Assembly: GCF_022812285.1 (NCBI RefSeq)
Contig: NZ_CP093300.1
Coordinates: forward strand, 620,001-684,000
From: Alkalihalobacillus sp. LMS39
GTDB lineage: Bacteria > Bacillota > Bacilli > Bacillales > Bacillaceae_F
DNA: 64,000 nt
Reading direction: 5' to 3'
Part shown: positions 35,821 to 45,530 of the stretch, piece by piece
Layout of the letters: each line of letters opens with the position of its first letter
How positions within the stretch are numbered: position 1 is the stretch's first letter
Position numbers and translations under genes: made by a program
The notes under the pieces: model-generated
What the model was told of the DNA's origin: nothing
Databases searched by the model: none
Seen by the model: only the letters and a program-made list of their open reading frames with translations

Positions 35821-37554
35821 TTATACTTTTAATCTTTCTGCTACTAGCTTTAATTCATTTACAATATCATGTAATTGAACACTAGATGTTGCGGATCTAT
35901 CGACGTTAGTGGAAAGCTCCTCAATAGAGGCAGTAATTTCTTCTGTTCCAGCGGCATTTTCTTGGGCAATGGCGGATAGGTTTTGCATAATCTCGATTAA
36001 TTCATTTTTCTTTGAATCCATTTCAATACCAGAATTGTTCAAGTCTTGAATGCTTTTCTCTATCGTTTCAACGGATAAAGAAATATGACTTAATGTATTA
36101 TCAACATTTTTCACGTTTGTTGATTGATTAGAGATAATCGTTTCTAGCCCATTCATTGTATTGACAGCTTCTTTAGATTTATGACCTAATTCATGGATAT
36201 CAGTCGTGATTTCTTCTGAAAATTGTTTCGATTGCTCTGCTAATTTTCTTATTTCATTGGCAACAACAGCAAACCCTTTTCCGTATTCTCCAGCTCTTGC
36301 TGCTTCAATGGAAGCATTAAGTGCGAGTAGATTTGTTTGTTCTGTAATGTCTAGTATGCCGACACTTGCCCGCTCAATTTTTTTTGCGCTTTCTGTGGAC
36401 TGTTTTATCGTAGCCGCAACTTTTTTTACAGTTACCGTACTTTCATCATTTGATTGAATTAATTGTTTTGTTACTTGCTCTGCTTCTCTTTTTTGAGCAA
36501 TGATTTCAGTAATTAATTGATTGAGGTTCGTTAATTGAATTTGGTCTTTTTCAATAATTTGGCCAAGCATTTCCACTTGTTCGCTACCTCTTTCAGTATC
36601 TGTTGCCTGTCCTGAAGCCCCTTCGGCAATATCAGTAATCGCGGATGACACTTCATTGGCTGCCGCTGAAGATTGTTTTGAGATTGTAAGGAATTCTTCT
36701 GTTGTTTCAAAGACAGCTTTTGTCGTTTTATCTAAGTATTGTAGCATTTCTTTTTGTTCAACTTGTAATGCGGCAATTGCTTGTCCAATGCGTCGATATA
36801 ATCCACCTAACGACTGTAATTTTTCGATTTGATCAGAAAGTGTAACATTTGATTGATTTACTGAAAGGGTAAGAAGCTCACGATTAATTGTTTTTGCTGA
36901 CTTTAACTGAATGTCGACCCCCACAACTCCTATTATTTTTCCTTTTGAAATCATAGGTGCGGCGACGGTCGTCATTAAAACATTTTCACCATTAATATCA
37001 AAGAAGAAAGGGTCAATAACTGTAAGTTTTCCTTCTTTCATTGGTGTAGTGTAAAAAGTCTCGGCATGTAAGTCATCTAAAAAGCTTACTTCAATACCAT
37101 TTCCATTACGTACGAGATAGGGGGACATTTGTCCGATTTGATTTCCGAATTGACCGATAGAATGGGTGTCGTTGTTATCAAAAGAATTTGGTTCCCAAGC
37201 AGCCCAAACACCTAAATAGTGGTCATTATCGTTTAAAAATGTTTGAAGATTATTGATGACGGTTTGTCTGCTATTTCCAGATTGAGAATTCATCGATTTA
37301 GTCATATTTCTAACTGTTTCAGCGGCATGTTCAATTAATATATAATCACTAAGTGCTGCTTTTTTAATTCCGCTATAAATGGTATTGAGATGTGTCGCTG
37401 ATTGCTTGTAATGAAAGAAAAGTCCGATAGAGATAATGAGAGATAAAACGGTTAGTGCGACACTAGCAAATGTGTTTGTAAAAAACAAACTCCCGATAAT
37501 TGATAATATCAAAACTGCTATCATGGTAGTGACAAATATGTTGTTTGCTTTCAT
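35821..37554 (-). CDS. Methyl-accepting chemotaxis protein with apparently cytosolic Cache domain
   Basis: This 577-residue receptor has two closely spaced membrane helices at the N-terminus ([38 protein letters not shown]). They are followed by a Cache-like domain ([37 protein letters not shown]; about residues 55-235). No further membrane segment or clear HAMP separates it from the signalling coiled coil with tip [21 protein letters not shown]. The sensor should therefore face the cytoplasm. The ATG at 37554 follows TAGGAGG; the longer frame to 37617 lacks such a site. Confidence 0.88.
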   Translation of the reverse strand: MKANNIFVTTMIAVLILSIIGSLFFTNTFASVALTVLSLIISIGLFFHYKQSATHLNTIYSGIKKAALSDYILIEHAAETVRNMTKSMNSQSGNSRQTVINNLQTFLNDNDHYLGVWAAWEPNSFDNNDTHSIGQFGNQIGQMSPYLVRNGNGIEVSFLDDLHAETFYTTPMKEGKLTVIDPFFFDINGENVLMTTVAAPMISKGKIIGVVGVDIQLKSAKTINRELLTLSVNQSNVTLSDQIEKLQSLGGLYRRIGQAIAALQVEQKEMLQYLDKTTKAVFETTEEFLTISKQSSAAANEVSSAITDIAEGASGQATDTERGSEQVEMLGQIIEKDQIQLTNLNQLITEIIAQKREAEQVTKQLIQSNDESTVTVKKVAATIKQSTESAKKIERASVGILDITEQTNLLALNASIEAARAGEYGKGFAVVANEIRKLAEQSKQFSEEITTDIHELGHKSKEAVNTMNGLETIISNQSTNVKNVDNTLSHISLSVETIEKSIQDLNNSGIEMDSKKNELIEIMQNLSAIAQENAAGTEEITASIEELSTNVDRSATSSVQLHDIVNELKLVAERLKV

Positions 37555-37815
37555 GTTGATCCTCCTATAGGTGTAGTGAAATGAATGAGTATTTATACCT
37601 ATAACAGTGTACATCATTTTTTTAGAAAAGTAACGTATTTATTAAAGGGAATAATCATGGAAACATATGTATAAAGGATGATTTATAGGTTTTGAATTGA
37701 TTAAGAAAGGGTAACGAGAAAATTCTTTGTTTTTCGATGTATTTATCAATAAATGATACATAAGTACTATTTTTAAGTTTGGTAGTAGAAAAAAATAGAT
37801 TAGGTGGAGATGCTA

Positions 37816-38370
37816 GTGTTTCCTATGTTACAAACAGAACGATTAGTATTAAGAGAAATCAAAACAAGTGATAAGAAAGAGATATTCACTTGTTTCTCCA
37901 ACTCGCAATTACTCCGCTTTTATGGCATGGAACAAATGAAGGCAGTAACAGATGCAGAACAACTGATTAATGCTTTTGCTTTTAACTTTAAAGAGAAAAA
38001 AGGAATACGGTGGGGAATAGAATTAAAGGAAACAAATCAGCTTATTGGTACAATTGGTTTTAATCTGTGGATGCCAAAGCATAAACGAGCAGAAGTTGGA
38101 TATGAAATTCTTCCGCAATATTGGGGACAAGGGTATGCGAAAGAAGCGTTGCGAGAAGTCGTATCTTATGGGTTTGAGACAATGCAACTTTCTCGGATTG
38201 GAGCGGTTGTATTTATAGAAAACGACCGGTCGAATCATTTACTAACAAAGTTTGGGTTTCAAAGAGAAGGTGTACTCCGCAATTATATGGTACAAAATGA
38301 TCAATCTTATGATACGTATGTTTACTCGTTACTTAAGGCAGAATGTAGAGAACCTAAAACAGGGCAATGA
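37816..38370 (+). CDS. GNAT N-acetyltransferase (RimJ/RimL-like)
   Basis: This protein of about 184 residues has LQTERLVLREIKTSDKKEIF at the N-terminus, GTIGFNLWMPKHKRAEVGYEI, the acetyl-CoA pyrophosphate-binding loop YWGQGYAKEALREV, and the NDRSNHLLTKFGFQREGVLRNYM tail. This is the Acetyltransf_3 family that acetylates protein N-termini or small amines. The GTG at 37816 is chosen because GGAG is six bases before it; the ATG at 37810 overlaps that site. It is monocistronic or paired with the next gene. Confidence 0.87.
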   Translation: MFPMLQTERLVLREIKTSDKKEIFTCFSNSQLLRFYGMEQMKAVTDAEQLINAFAFNFKEKKGIRWGIELKETNQLIGTIGFNLWMPKHKRAEVGYEILPQYWGQGYAKEALREVVSYGFETMQLSRIGAVVFIENDRSNHLLTKFGFQREGVLRNYMVQNDQSYDTYVYSLLKAECREPKTGQ

Positions 38371-38433
38371 ACCGAGAGTTGCAATTTGAATCGCTAATGG
38401 ATAAGATTTGATTGTAGAAAAGGAGTGATGTTT

Positions 38434-38844
38434 GTGGAAGATATTAAAAAAACAATGACATTACAAGCACCTATTGATAAAGTTTGGCAAACTGTGTCAA
38501 CGGCAAAAGGAATTGAGTCTTGGTTTATGCCGAATGACTTTGAGGCAAAGGTTGGGCATGAATTTCACCTTCAATCACCATTTGGTCCGTCCCCATGTAA
38601 AGTGATTGACCTTTCTGAACCTCATCACCTTACATTTTCATGGGACACAGACGGTTGGATCGTCACCTTTGAACTGCGTGAAGTGTCAGAAGGAAAAACA
38701 GAATTTACATTACTTCATAGTGGATGGAAAGACGCTGTTGTCTCAAAAGTAAATGAAGATAGTGCGGTTGTGCGGGAACGTATGAATCATGGTTGGGACG
38801 ATATTGTTCATAATCGATTGCGTGCAGTGGTCGAAGGAAATTAA
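38434..38844 (+). CDS. SRPBCC/AHSA1-like protein
   Basis: This 136-residue protein begins [35 protein letters not shown], the first strands and helix of the START-like SRPBCC fold. [30 protein letters not shown] then matches the AHSA1 (Hsp90 activator homologue) subgroup. Such proteins bind hydrophobic ligands in a helix-grip cavity; the ligand is unknown. The GTG at 38434 is used, with AAAGGAG eight bases upstream. A strong terminator overlaps its stop. Confidence 0.82.
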   Translation: MEDIKKTMTLQAPIDKVWQTVSTAKGIESWFMPNDFEAKVGHEFHLQSPFGPSPCKVIDLSEPHHLTFSWDTDGWIVTFELREVSEGKTEFTLLHSGWKDAVVSKVNEDSAVVRERMNHGWDDIVHNRLRAVVEGN

Positions 38845-38884
38845 AAAAGCACGTACATATGTTCAAATATGTACGTGCTTTATG
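38842..38884 (+). terminator. Terminator after the AHSA1-like gene
   Basis: AAAGCACGTACATAT / ATATGTACGTGCTTT is a perfect 15-bp stem with a six-base loop. Repeat element 8 begins 17 bp later. Confidence 0.9.
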
Positions 38885-38900
38885 TTTATAATGAGCGTTG

Positions 38901-39080
38901 CGGACATTTGTTCCGTTAATGATTAAGTTTTGGCCCTTTTTGAAAATCTAACGGACATCTGTTCCGCTATTGGCGTAAAAATCAGGTTGTATAAGGCTTT
39001 GACAAGCGAAATAACGGAACAGATGTCCGAACAAACGCACGAAACTGCGTTTTTTTGTGAAATAGCGGAACGTATGTCCG
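38901..39080. repeat. Quadruplet palindromic element, locus 8
   Basis: Units lie at 38901-38915, 38952-38966, 39015-39029 and 39066-39080, with starts 51, 63 and 51 bp apart. A 55-bp stretch around the second unit (about 38928-38982) is identical to locus 9, which lies on the other side of the chemoreceptor gene at 39099-40787. Confidence 0.92.
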
Positions 39081-39098
39081 AAACTTCTTCACCTTCCG

Positions 39099-40787
39099 TT
39101 ATACATGGAAACGTCCGACTAGTTTTTGTAATTTATCAGATGTTGCAGCAAGGTTTTTCGAAGAAGACGTGATTTCTTCAATGGATGCTAATTGTTCTTC
39201 GGATGAAGCAGCGACATTTTGCGTATCTGCTGCCGTTTCTCTCGATATTTCGGCAACTTCTTGGAAAGAGGTTGTCACTTGTTCGGTACCAGCAGACACT
39301 TGTTGAGTAGAACCGGAAATTTCTTGAATTTGGGCGGTAACATCTTGGATTGCTTTTGCAATTGTATCAAATGTTACTCCTGCTTCATGAACAGCTTTAA
39401 TTCCTGCTTCGACTTCATTTGTACCGTGCTCCATAAACACAACCGTTTCTGATGTATTCTTTTGGATGCGCTGAATCAATTCTGTAATTTGTGCAGCAGA
39501 GCTTTTTGATTCCTCTGCTAGTTTCCTCACTTCATCAGCAACAACGGCAAAGCCTTTTCCAGACTCGCCTGCACGTGCCGCTTCAATGGCGGCATTTAAA
39601 GCGAGGAGATTCGTTTGATCAGCAATCCCTGTAATCACATTTGAAATTTGTCCAATTTCTTCAGTAAGCTCGTCCAATGCTTTAGTTTGCTGCTCTGCAT
39701 TTTTTACAGTCTCTTGGATTGTTTTCATTTGTTCAATCGACTGTTGGATCGTTTCCGTTCCTTGTTCAGCAGATTGGGTTGTTGAAATAGCAGATTCTGA
39801 GACCGAAGCGGCTGATTCAGCAATTCGCTGGATGCCAACGGATAATTCCCCCATCACAGAAGAGCTTGCTTCTGTCATACTGTTTTGTTTTTCTGTTCCA
39901 GCTGAAATACTCTGAACGGATTCGGTAATTTGTTGTGTAGCCGTTGAGCTTTGTTCAGAGCTTGCAGATAACTGCTCAGCAGACGATGCGACTTCATCTG
40001 TCGTTGAACGGACTTCTGTAATTAAGCTTTGAATATTTGCTATCATGCCATTAAACGCGGTAGCTAATTGACCAATTTCATCCTTACTTTTAACAGGGAG
40101 ACGAACAGTTAAATCTCCTTCGTTATTTGACAGCTCATTTAATTTTTCCACAACTTGTCTAAGTGGTTTCGTTGTTTTGATTGAAATGACATAGGCAATC
40201 ATAATGCCAATGACAATTGCAGCAAGTAAAGAACCAATGCCAATCATCGTTTGTAATTGAATCATCGCTTCATCTTCGGCTACTCGAGTTGCCATAATTT
40301 CTTGTTGGATTTGTTTAAACTCTTCTAAACTTGTGCTAAAAACATTTCGTACATTTGCGTAATCCCCGTTAAAAATGGCAAGTGTTTGTTCTGGATTTTG
40401 TCCAGCTAAATTCATCATTTGCGTTTCTAATTCCACTAATTCCTGATTATACGAATCCAATCTTTCAAAAATCTCAATAGCACGTGGGTCTTTAATAAGA
40501 GTCAAAACCTCATTAATATTTTCTTCAAGCTGGATTGCATAGGTATCATAACGTTGACGTTCTTCTACAGAACTAGGATCAATAATAATTCCTCGAATTG
40601 AATTGGTAAGAACAAGGTCTTCGTATTGAATTTCCTGAGCTAATTGCAGTTTTTTTACATCTAGTTCGACCATGTTTTGGTATGAATTTGCTACAGACTG
40701 AAGGGCAAAGAAATTAGCGAGAAATGCAATAAGCGCAACTGCTAATACAGTACCAAACCCAACAAACAATTTATTGCGTATACTCAT
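39099..40787 (-). CDS. Methyl-accepting chemotaxis protein (four-helix-bundle sensor)
   Basis: The protein has 562 residues. A membrane helix ([20 protein letters not shown]) is followed by an all-helical periplasmic-type domain (about residues 30-185; [37 protein letters not shown]) of 4HB_MCP type. A second helix ([20 protein letters not shown]), HAMP ([38 protein letters not shown]) and the MA domain with tip [21 protein letters not shown] follow. The gene is flanked on both sides by closely related repeat elements 8 and 9. Confidence 0.93.
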   Translation of the reverse strand: MSIRNKLFVGFGTVLAVALIAFLANFFALQSVANSYQNMVELDVKKLQLAQEIQYEDLVLTNSIRGIIIDPSSVEERQRYDTYAIQLEENINEVLTLIKDPRAIEIFERLDSYNQELVELETQMMNLAGQNPEQTLAIFNGDYANVRNVFSTSLEEFKQIQQEIMATRVAEDEAMIQLQTMIGIGSLLAAIVIGIMIAYVISIKTTKPLRQVVEKLNELSNNEGDLTVRLPVKSKDEIGQLATAFNGMIANIQSLITEVRSTTDEVASSAEQLSASSEQSSTATQQITESVQSISAGTEKQNSMTEASSSVMGELSVGIQRIAESAASVSESAISTTQSAEQGTETIQQSIEQMKTIQETVKNAEQQTKALDELTEEIGQISNVITGIADQTNLLALNAAIEAARAGESGKGFAVVADEVRKLAEESKSSAAQITELIQRIQKNTSETVVFMEHGTNEVEAGIKAVHEAGVTFDTIAKAIQDVTAQIQEISGSTQQVSAGTEQVTTSFQEVAEISRETAADTQNVAASSEEQLASIEEITSSSKNLAATSDKLQKLVGRFHV

Positions 40788-40889
40788 ATAGTTGTCTCTC
40801 CTTAAAAGGTTTTAATATAAAAATTATAAACATGTTACAGACAGCTATGTAAGTGGGGGTTACTGGAAAACAAGTTGTCGAACGGTTTA

Positions 40890-41068
40890 CGGACACCTAT
40901 TCCGTTAATTGTTATGTTTTGGCCCTTTTTGAAAATCTAACGGACATCTGTTCCGCTATTGGCGTAAAAAACAGGCTGTCCAAGGATTTGAAAGCGAAAT
41001 AACGGAACAGATGTCCGAACGAGCTGGAAAAACCACCATTTTTCATCGAATAACGGAATAGATGTCCG
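40890..41068. repeat. Quadruplet palindromic element, locus 9
   Basis: Units lie at 40890-40904, 40941-40955, 41003-41017 and 41054-41068, with starts 51, 62 and 51 bp apart. Inner pair exact (CTG); outer pair both carry CTA. It shares its inner arm with locus 8 and lies upstream of the chemoreceptor start and downstream of the proC terminator. Confidence 0.92.
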
Positions 41069-41089
41069 TAACGCTTGAGCGCACAATAA

Positions 41090-41130
41090 GAAAAACCCCG
41101 CCGAAGTTTTCCCTTCCTATGGCAGAGGTT
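41090..41130 (-). terminator. Terminator of proC
   Basis: On the minus strand, AACCTCTGCC pairs with GGCGGGGTT and is followed by TTTCTT, 15 bp after the proC stop. Confidence 0.75.
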
Positions 41131-41144
41131 CTCATTTCAATTAT

Positions 41145-41954
41145 TTAGTTTTTTCCTTGAGCTAATGCTCTTGCATTTGTTGCTTTGACTGCTTCTTGAA
41201 TAATGTCTGTATAGCCTTTTTGCTCAAGCACTTCTAATCCAGCAGCTGTGGCTCCACCTGGAGAGGTGACTTGTTCTCGTAAATTGGCTGGGTCATTGCC
41301 GGCTTTTACCATTGCGGCACTTCCGTAAACCATTTGTGCGACAAGGGTACGAGCTTTTTCTCTAGAAATGCCATATGTAATCGCTTCTTCTTCTAACGCT
41401 TCACAAAATTTATAAAAGAAGGCCGGAGCACTTCCTGTAATCGCAGTGAGTGAGTGGATTTGTTGTTCGGAACATTCTTCATACGCACCGATACCATCTA
41501 GCATCATTTCTAATAGTTCACGTTCATGGTTGCTAACTGCTTGACCGTAGCAATAAATGGACATTGATTCGCCAACATCAGCGCTTGTATTTGGCATGAC
41601 CCAAGCAACCGGTGTTCCTGTCGGCAGTTTATCTTCCAATATCGCTAACCCGATCCCGGCTGCAACGGTTACGATGAATTGACCTTTTATAAATGGACGC
41701 ATGTCATCCAACACGGCTGCATGTGCCTTTGGTGGACAAGCAAGCACAATAATATCGACGTCTGAAATGACAGTTTTCCAATCTGTTGTAATGGCTACGT
41801 TGTATGCCGCTTGCATTTTTTCTAACCTTGTAACATCAGACTGATTAGATAAAATAATTGTTTCAATAAACTCAGCTTTCTCTTTAAGTAAACCAGAAAA
41901 AATCGCTTCAGCCATTCTTCCTGCACCAATAAATAAAATCTTTTGTTTATCCAT
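41145..41954 (-). CDS. proC: Pyrroline-5-carboxylate reductase
   Basis: This 269-residue enzyme catalyses the last step of proline synthesis, reducing pyrroline-5-carboxylate with NAD(P)H. The N-terminal nucleotide-binding motif is ILFIGAGRMAEAIFSGLL. Family motifs VAWVMPNTSADVGES, TAITGSAPAFFYKF and the signature REQVTSPGGATAAGLEVLE are all present. The ATG at 41954 follows GGAGCGAAAT; a longer frame exists upstream but lacks a start signal and overlaps yfkD. Bacillaceae often carry more than one proC-type gene. Confidence 0.93.
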   Translation of the reverse strand: MDKQKILFIGAGRMAEAIFSGLLKEKAEFIETIILSNQSDVTRLEKMQAAYNVAITTDWKTVISDVDIIVLACPPKAHAAVLDDMRPFIKGQFIVTVAAGIGLAILEDKLPTGTPVAWVMPNTSADVGESMSIYCYGQAVSNHERELLEMMLDGIGAYEECSEQQIHSLTAITGSAPAFFYKFCEALEEEAITYGISREKARTLVAQMVYGSAAMVKAGNDPANLREQVTSPGGATAAGLEVLEQKGYTDIIQEAVKATNARALAQGKN

Positions 41955-42099
41955 ATTTCGCTCCTTTTTAGATGTGCTTAACCGTACTCTAACAAAAAAA
42001 TGACGGCTAGAAAAGAAATACGTGGATAATTTCCCTCTTGTTCGAAAAAAATAAAAGTACGAAATAAGCTGAAGTATAGTAACGAGGAGGATTACATCA

Positions 42100-42909
42100 A
42101 TGAAAAAGTGGACGATCGTTTTTTTACTTGCCTTACTAGTTGTCCTGCCATTACAAACGTTAGCGGAGGAAGACGATAAAAAACCTAAAGAAGAAAAAGG
42201 GTTGCAAATCCCCGAGTATGTGTTAAATATTTCAAAGGAAAACACGTATCCTAATCCAACACAAGATTTGCCACAGCTACAACCAAGTGAAATGACGAAG
42301 GAATTGTTAGAATCATCAAATGAAAAAATTGAAAATCCCGAATTGATTCGAATGCTAAATGAATCGTCAGTATCATTTTTAAAGTCAGCTTTATTAATGC
42401 GTGCTTCGATTTATCTAGGTGAATGGCCGTTATCGTATGAATCCACTGAAACGAACGTAAACTGGGAATATAAACAAGTGAATACGAACTTCCTTGATAA
42501 TCGTGGTGGGAAAGCGGCAAAACAAGTTTCTTACAGTCAAGAGCAACAAAAGAAAGTAACAGGTGGATTAACGGCAGAGATTCCGAAAAGTGAAGATGTG
42601 AAAAAAATGATGATGATAAAAGCAGCAGAAAAAACGGGGTTACCATTATCATTTGAAACGAACATTGGCTACGGTACAAAAAAAGGGCAAGTGTATAATG
42701 TCCAGCCGAAAAATGTTGGCTATTTATACGCCTATGTTCCAGCTGCAAATGAAAAAGGACAAGTCACATATGGTGAAGTGTATTTAACGTTAAAGCATGG
42801 GAAAAAACAGCTTGAAGTGAAAAACGTAACGCAACAAGGCATAGGAGCTTGGGTTCCTGTTCAAGATTATTTATCATTCCAGTTCCATACTGCTAAACAT
42901 CCGAAATAA
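42100..42909 (+). CDS. yfkD: YfkD-like secreted protein
   Basis: The protein has 269 residues with a signal peptide (WTIVFLLALLVVLPLQTLAEE). The mature part has a proline- and asparagine-rich entry (PEYVLNISKENTYPNPTQDLP), LIRMLNESSVSFLKSALLMRASIYLGEWPLSY and YAYVPAANEKGQVTYGEVYLTLKHGKKQLEVK. This matches YfkD of B. subtilis, of unknown function. It also lies near yfkAB, as in B. subtilis. It is divergent from proC and ends with a terminator. No membrane anchor other than the signal. Confidence 0.8.
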   Translation: MKKWTIVFLLALLVVLPLQTLAEEDDKKPKEEKGLQIPEYVLNISKENTYPNPTQDLPQLQPSEMTKELLESSNEKIENPELIRMLNESSVSFLKSALLMRASIYLGEWPLSYESTETNVNWEYKQVNTNFLDNRGGKAAKQVSYSQEQQKKVTGGLTAEIPKSEDVKKMMMIKAAEKTGLPLSFETNIGYGTKKGQVYNVQPKNVGYLYAYVPAANEKGQVTYGEVYLTLKHGKKQLEVKNVTQQGIGAWVPVQDYLSFQFHTAKHPK

Positions 42910-42915
42910 TGAATA

Positions 42916-42952
42916 AAAGAAGGTTGTCTCAGTGGGGACAACCTTGTTTCGT
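42916..42952 (+). terminator. Terminator after yfkD
   Basis: AGGTTGTC / GACAACCT stem with an eight-base loop, followed by TGTTTC. It is 10 bp from the end of the convergent small membrane gene. Confidence 0.75.
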
Positions 42953-42962
42953 CGTAGTAACG

Positions 42963-43316
42963 TTAATAAAGGAAATAAAGAAACAGTGCACAAATAAAAA
43001 TGCCAATAGCAATAACAAGGATTCCTCTCTTTATACTGTCATTTTTCGCAATTATGGCGCCGTGGATAATCGAAGAGCTTCCTGCGATGAATAAACCGAA
43101 TGTTTTTACCCAATTTAGATTTAAAAATTGTCCAACAACAAACAATACTAATCCGATGGTAGGTAAACTTTCAAATAATAGTGGAAGCGGATGCTTTAAT
43201 TCTTCTTTGATTTGCTTTTTTTCTTCAATCGTTAACTTTTTAATTTCTCTTCGAATGGTCCAAGCGACAAATAAAGCTACTCCAGTATAAAACAATATAT
43301 CAACATACCAAGCCAA
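42963..43316 (-). CDS. Small membrane protein, paralogue of the one at 57071-57412
   Basis: This 117-residue protein has an N-terminal helix (ILFYTGVALFVAWTI), the cytosolic segment KKLTIEEKKQIKEELKHPLPLLFE, then three more helices, ending in IGIFICALFLYFLY. The same layout, including x(S/T)xxEKxQxKxE followed by a Pro and the LFxYxY end, recurs in the protein at 57071. I do not recognise the family. The start is TTG at 43316 behind GAGGAG. It follows yfkAB by 15 bp and is probably cotranscribed with it. Confidence 0.65.
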   Translation of the reverse strand: MAWYVDILFYTGVALFVAWTIRREIKKLTIEEKKQIKEELKHPLPLLFESLPTIGLVLFVVGQFLNLNWVKTFGLFIAGSSSIIHGAIIAKNDSIKRGILVIAIGIFICALFLYFLY

Positions 43317-43331
43317 CTTAGTAAACTCCTC

Positions 43332-44450
43332 TTATTTTGAAATCTTAGCTTTTCTAGTTGTGAAATCAATCTTTTGATAATAAGCGTCCTTTACTAATAA
43401 ATTTGGACCTAAACATTCTACAGCTGGACAATGGCAACTAATGCTTTTATTTAATGCTGATGTATTCCAGCGTTCATAAGCGGTTTGCAATGTAGTGTCT
43501 TTAATATTCCCTAATGCAGGAGCATCACCAAAGTCAGTTACAATGATATTTCCATCAAATATATTGACATTTAACCGGCTTCGACCGTCTGGGTCATTAC
43601 GAACAGTGACGTTTTTCTCACGATATAAGCGGGTTAATAATGATAAATCATCTTCGTTTGTATTACACGGGTAAAACGGTAAAGTTCCGAATAACATCCA
43701 AACATCTTGATGTCGAATATCAAGAAGGTGATGAATCCCTGCTCGAATTTCTGCCAATGAAGCTACTTCAAGGCCACTCGCGAAATCGCTTGGGTACATA
43801 GGGTGGATCTCGTGACGCTGACAGCCCATTTCCACAATTTGATTATGAATATGTTCAAGATGTGGTAATGTCTTTTTATTTAGCATCGTTTCCGCTGAGA
43901 CGATCACACCTGCTGATGTTAACGCTTTGGCATTTTCAATCATACGAGTAAAGTAACGAGCGCGTTGTTCATATGTTGGTTTTTTGTCCATCATAGCAAA
44001 GCCAATGTCAACAAAATCATCCACACTTCCATAATTATGTGAAATATGAAGAACATCTAAATAAGGGATGATTTTTTCATATCTTGCTAATTCCAATGTT
44101 AAATTTGAATTGATTTGTGTGCGAACACCTCTGTTATGGGCATACTGAAGAAGAGGTACGACATAGTTATCAACCGACTTCATGGAAAGCATTGGTTCGC
44201 CGCCTGTGATGCTAAGTGAACGAAGTTTTGGAATTTCATCTAATCGCTGTAAAAGCAGTTCTAATGGAAGCGCATTTGGATCTTTCGGTTGTAAAGTGTA
44301 TCCAACCGCGCAATGTTCACAGCGCATATTGCAAATGGTCGTCGTCGTAAATTCAATGTTTGTTAATTGTAGGTTTCCGTATTCTTTTACATCTAAGTAA
44401 GCTTCCCATGGATCATAAGAAGGGGTAATTTGAATTTGTTGTTTTATCAA
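43332..44450 (-). CDS. yfkAB: Radical SAM / CxCxxxxC motif protein YfkAB
   Basis: This 372-residue enzyme carries the radical SAM cluster motif CNMRCEHC (Cx3Cx2C) near residue 41, with an ITGGEPML motif following. The C-terminus holds CHCPAVECLGPN, the CxCxxxxC feature that names the family and probably binds a second cluster. Its reaction is unknown. The frame is intact here; in B. subtilis it was first described as two genes. The start is TTG at 44450 behind AAGGAG. Confidence 0.9.
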   Translation of the reverse strand: MIKQQIQITPSYDPWEAYLDVKEYGNLQLTNIEFTTTTICNMRCEHCAVGYTLQPKDPNALPLELLLQRLDEIPKLRSLSITGGEPMLSMKSVDNYVVPLLQYAHNRGVRTQINSNLTLELARYEKIIPYLDVLHISHNYGSVDDFVDIGFAMMDKKPTYEQRARYFTRMIENAKALTSAGVIVSAETMLNKKTLPHLEHIHNQIVEMGCQRHEIHPMYPSDFASGLEVASLAEIRAGIHHLLDIRHQDVWMLFGTLPFYPCNTNEDDLSLLTRLYREKNVTVRNDPDGRSRLNVNIFDGNIIVTDFGDAPALGNIKDTTLQTAYERWNTSALNKSISCHCPAVECLGPNLLVKDAYYQKIDFTTRKAKISK

Positions 44451-44605
44451 TGTTGAAACTCCTTTTTCGATAAAAAAGTAACGATTCTTTTTTTACTATC
44501 ATAACGTACTTTCAGAAATCGAAAAAGGGAAACCTTGATGTTGCTTGTGATTTTCAATGTTTTTTGATACATTAACGAAGAGTACGAAAGGAGCGGTACA
44601 ACACA

Positions 44606-44797
44606 ATGGGTGGAGCCATTCATGATAAAAAAGACCAAATGGATTATTTAAATAACCGTGTCACAATGGTCCTTAACGTATTAGATGCTATTGACCCTGA
44701 AGATGCAGGGGTTGAGGACATTGACCGAATTATTGACATGTTAGATGACATAGAATTTAAGTGTAAGCAGTTCCGTCATTCTTGGACTGAGGAGTGA
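44606..44797 (+). CDS. SE1561-family small protein
   Basis: This 63-residue acidic protein reads GGAIHDKKDQMDYLNNRV, then NVLDAIDPEDAGVEDIDRII and LDDIEFKCKQFRHSW. The pattern (HDKxxQ.DYL..R, then L..DPE...EDID..I.MLDD.E.K..QF) matches the short SE1561-type proteins common in Bacillaceae, whose function is unknown. It has a ribosome binding site (AAAGGAGC) and ends six bases before the phosphatase gene, so the two form an operon. Confidence 0.65.
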   Translation: MGGAIHDKKDQMDYLNNRVTMVLNVLDAIDPEDAGVEDIDRIIDMLDDIEFKCKQFRHSWTEE

Positions 44798-44802
44798 AAT
44801 GA

Positions 44803-45423
44803 ATGAAGCTGTACCTTATCCGTCATGGAGAATCAATGGGAAATGTGAATGGAATTATTCAAGGACACTCGGATTTCCCATTGTCTCCGAAAGGACGGAT
44901 TCAAGCAGAAAATCTAGCAAACTCTGTTGCAACAGTTTTACTAGATTACATATATAGTAGTGATTTAACGAGAGCGTTCGACACAGCACAAGCCATTGCA
45001 AACAAGAAATCATTGCCTGTTCAACAATGGGAGACCGTTCGAGAAATTGGACTAGGTCCTCTTGAACAAAAATCAACGGAAGAAATTTATACGATGTATC
45101 CTTTTATAAAAGACCGCTCGATTTTAACGTCTGGAGTAGAAGGGACAGAAACAATAGAAGCAATAACTAAACGTTGTCACACTGTCTGGAATCAAATGTT
45201 GCTCGAGCATCAAAACGAAAATGTGGCGATTGTTTCCCATGGTGGGTTTATTAGTATTTTTATTATGTTTCTATTAGTAGGTGACAGCTGGCATGAATTT
45301 CATCGTCCCTTTCAAATTGGTAACACAAGTGTAAGTTTAATTGAAAAAATAGAAGGCAAAAAGCCAAGCTTTGTTTATATTAATGACACCTCTCATTTGC
45401 GCAAACTAGATGAAATCTTATAA
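44803..45423 (+). CDS. Histidine phosphatase (phosphoglycerate mutase-like)
   Basis: This 206-residue protein has the RHG catalytic motif at the N-terminus (LYLIRHGESMGNVNG), QGHSDFPLSPKGRIQA, SSDLTRAFDTAQAIA (second Arg) and the second catalytic His in VAIVSHGGFIS. This is the broad-specificity PhoE/GpmB-like branch of the histidine phosphatase family, not a glycolytic mutase. The substrate is unknown. Confidence 0.88.
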   Translation: MKLYLIRHGESMGNVNGIIQGHSDFPLSPKGRIQAENLANSVATVLLDYIYSSDLTRAFDTAQAIANKKSLPVQQWETVREIGLGPLEQKSTEEIYTMYPFIKDRSILTSGVEGTETIEAITKRCHTVWNQMLLEHQNENVAIVSHGGFISIFIMFLLVGDSWHEFHRPFQIGNTSVSLIEKIEGKKPSFVYINDTSHLRKLDEIL

Positions 45424-45530
45424 ACAAGTAAAAGATACCAAATGATACCGCTGTCATAAACTCTTTCGAAAACAAGAAACTAGGCGTATAATAAAAGCTA
45501 TGGATTGTAACTATAGAGGAGTGGTGAAAC

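Noticed and set aside
37555-37617. Longer start of the Cache chemoreceptor gene
   Set aside because: TAGGAGG lies directly before the ATG at 37554; the upstream start has none and would place charged residues before the first helix.
41955-42245. N-terminal extension of proC in the same frame
   Set aside because: It overlaps the divergent yfkD gene and lacks a ribosome binding site, while the ATG at 41954 has one and begins with the nucleotide-binding strand.
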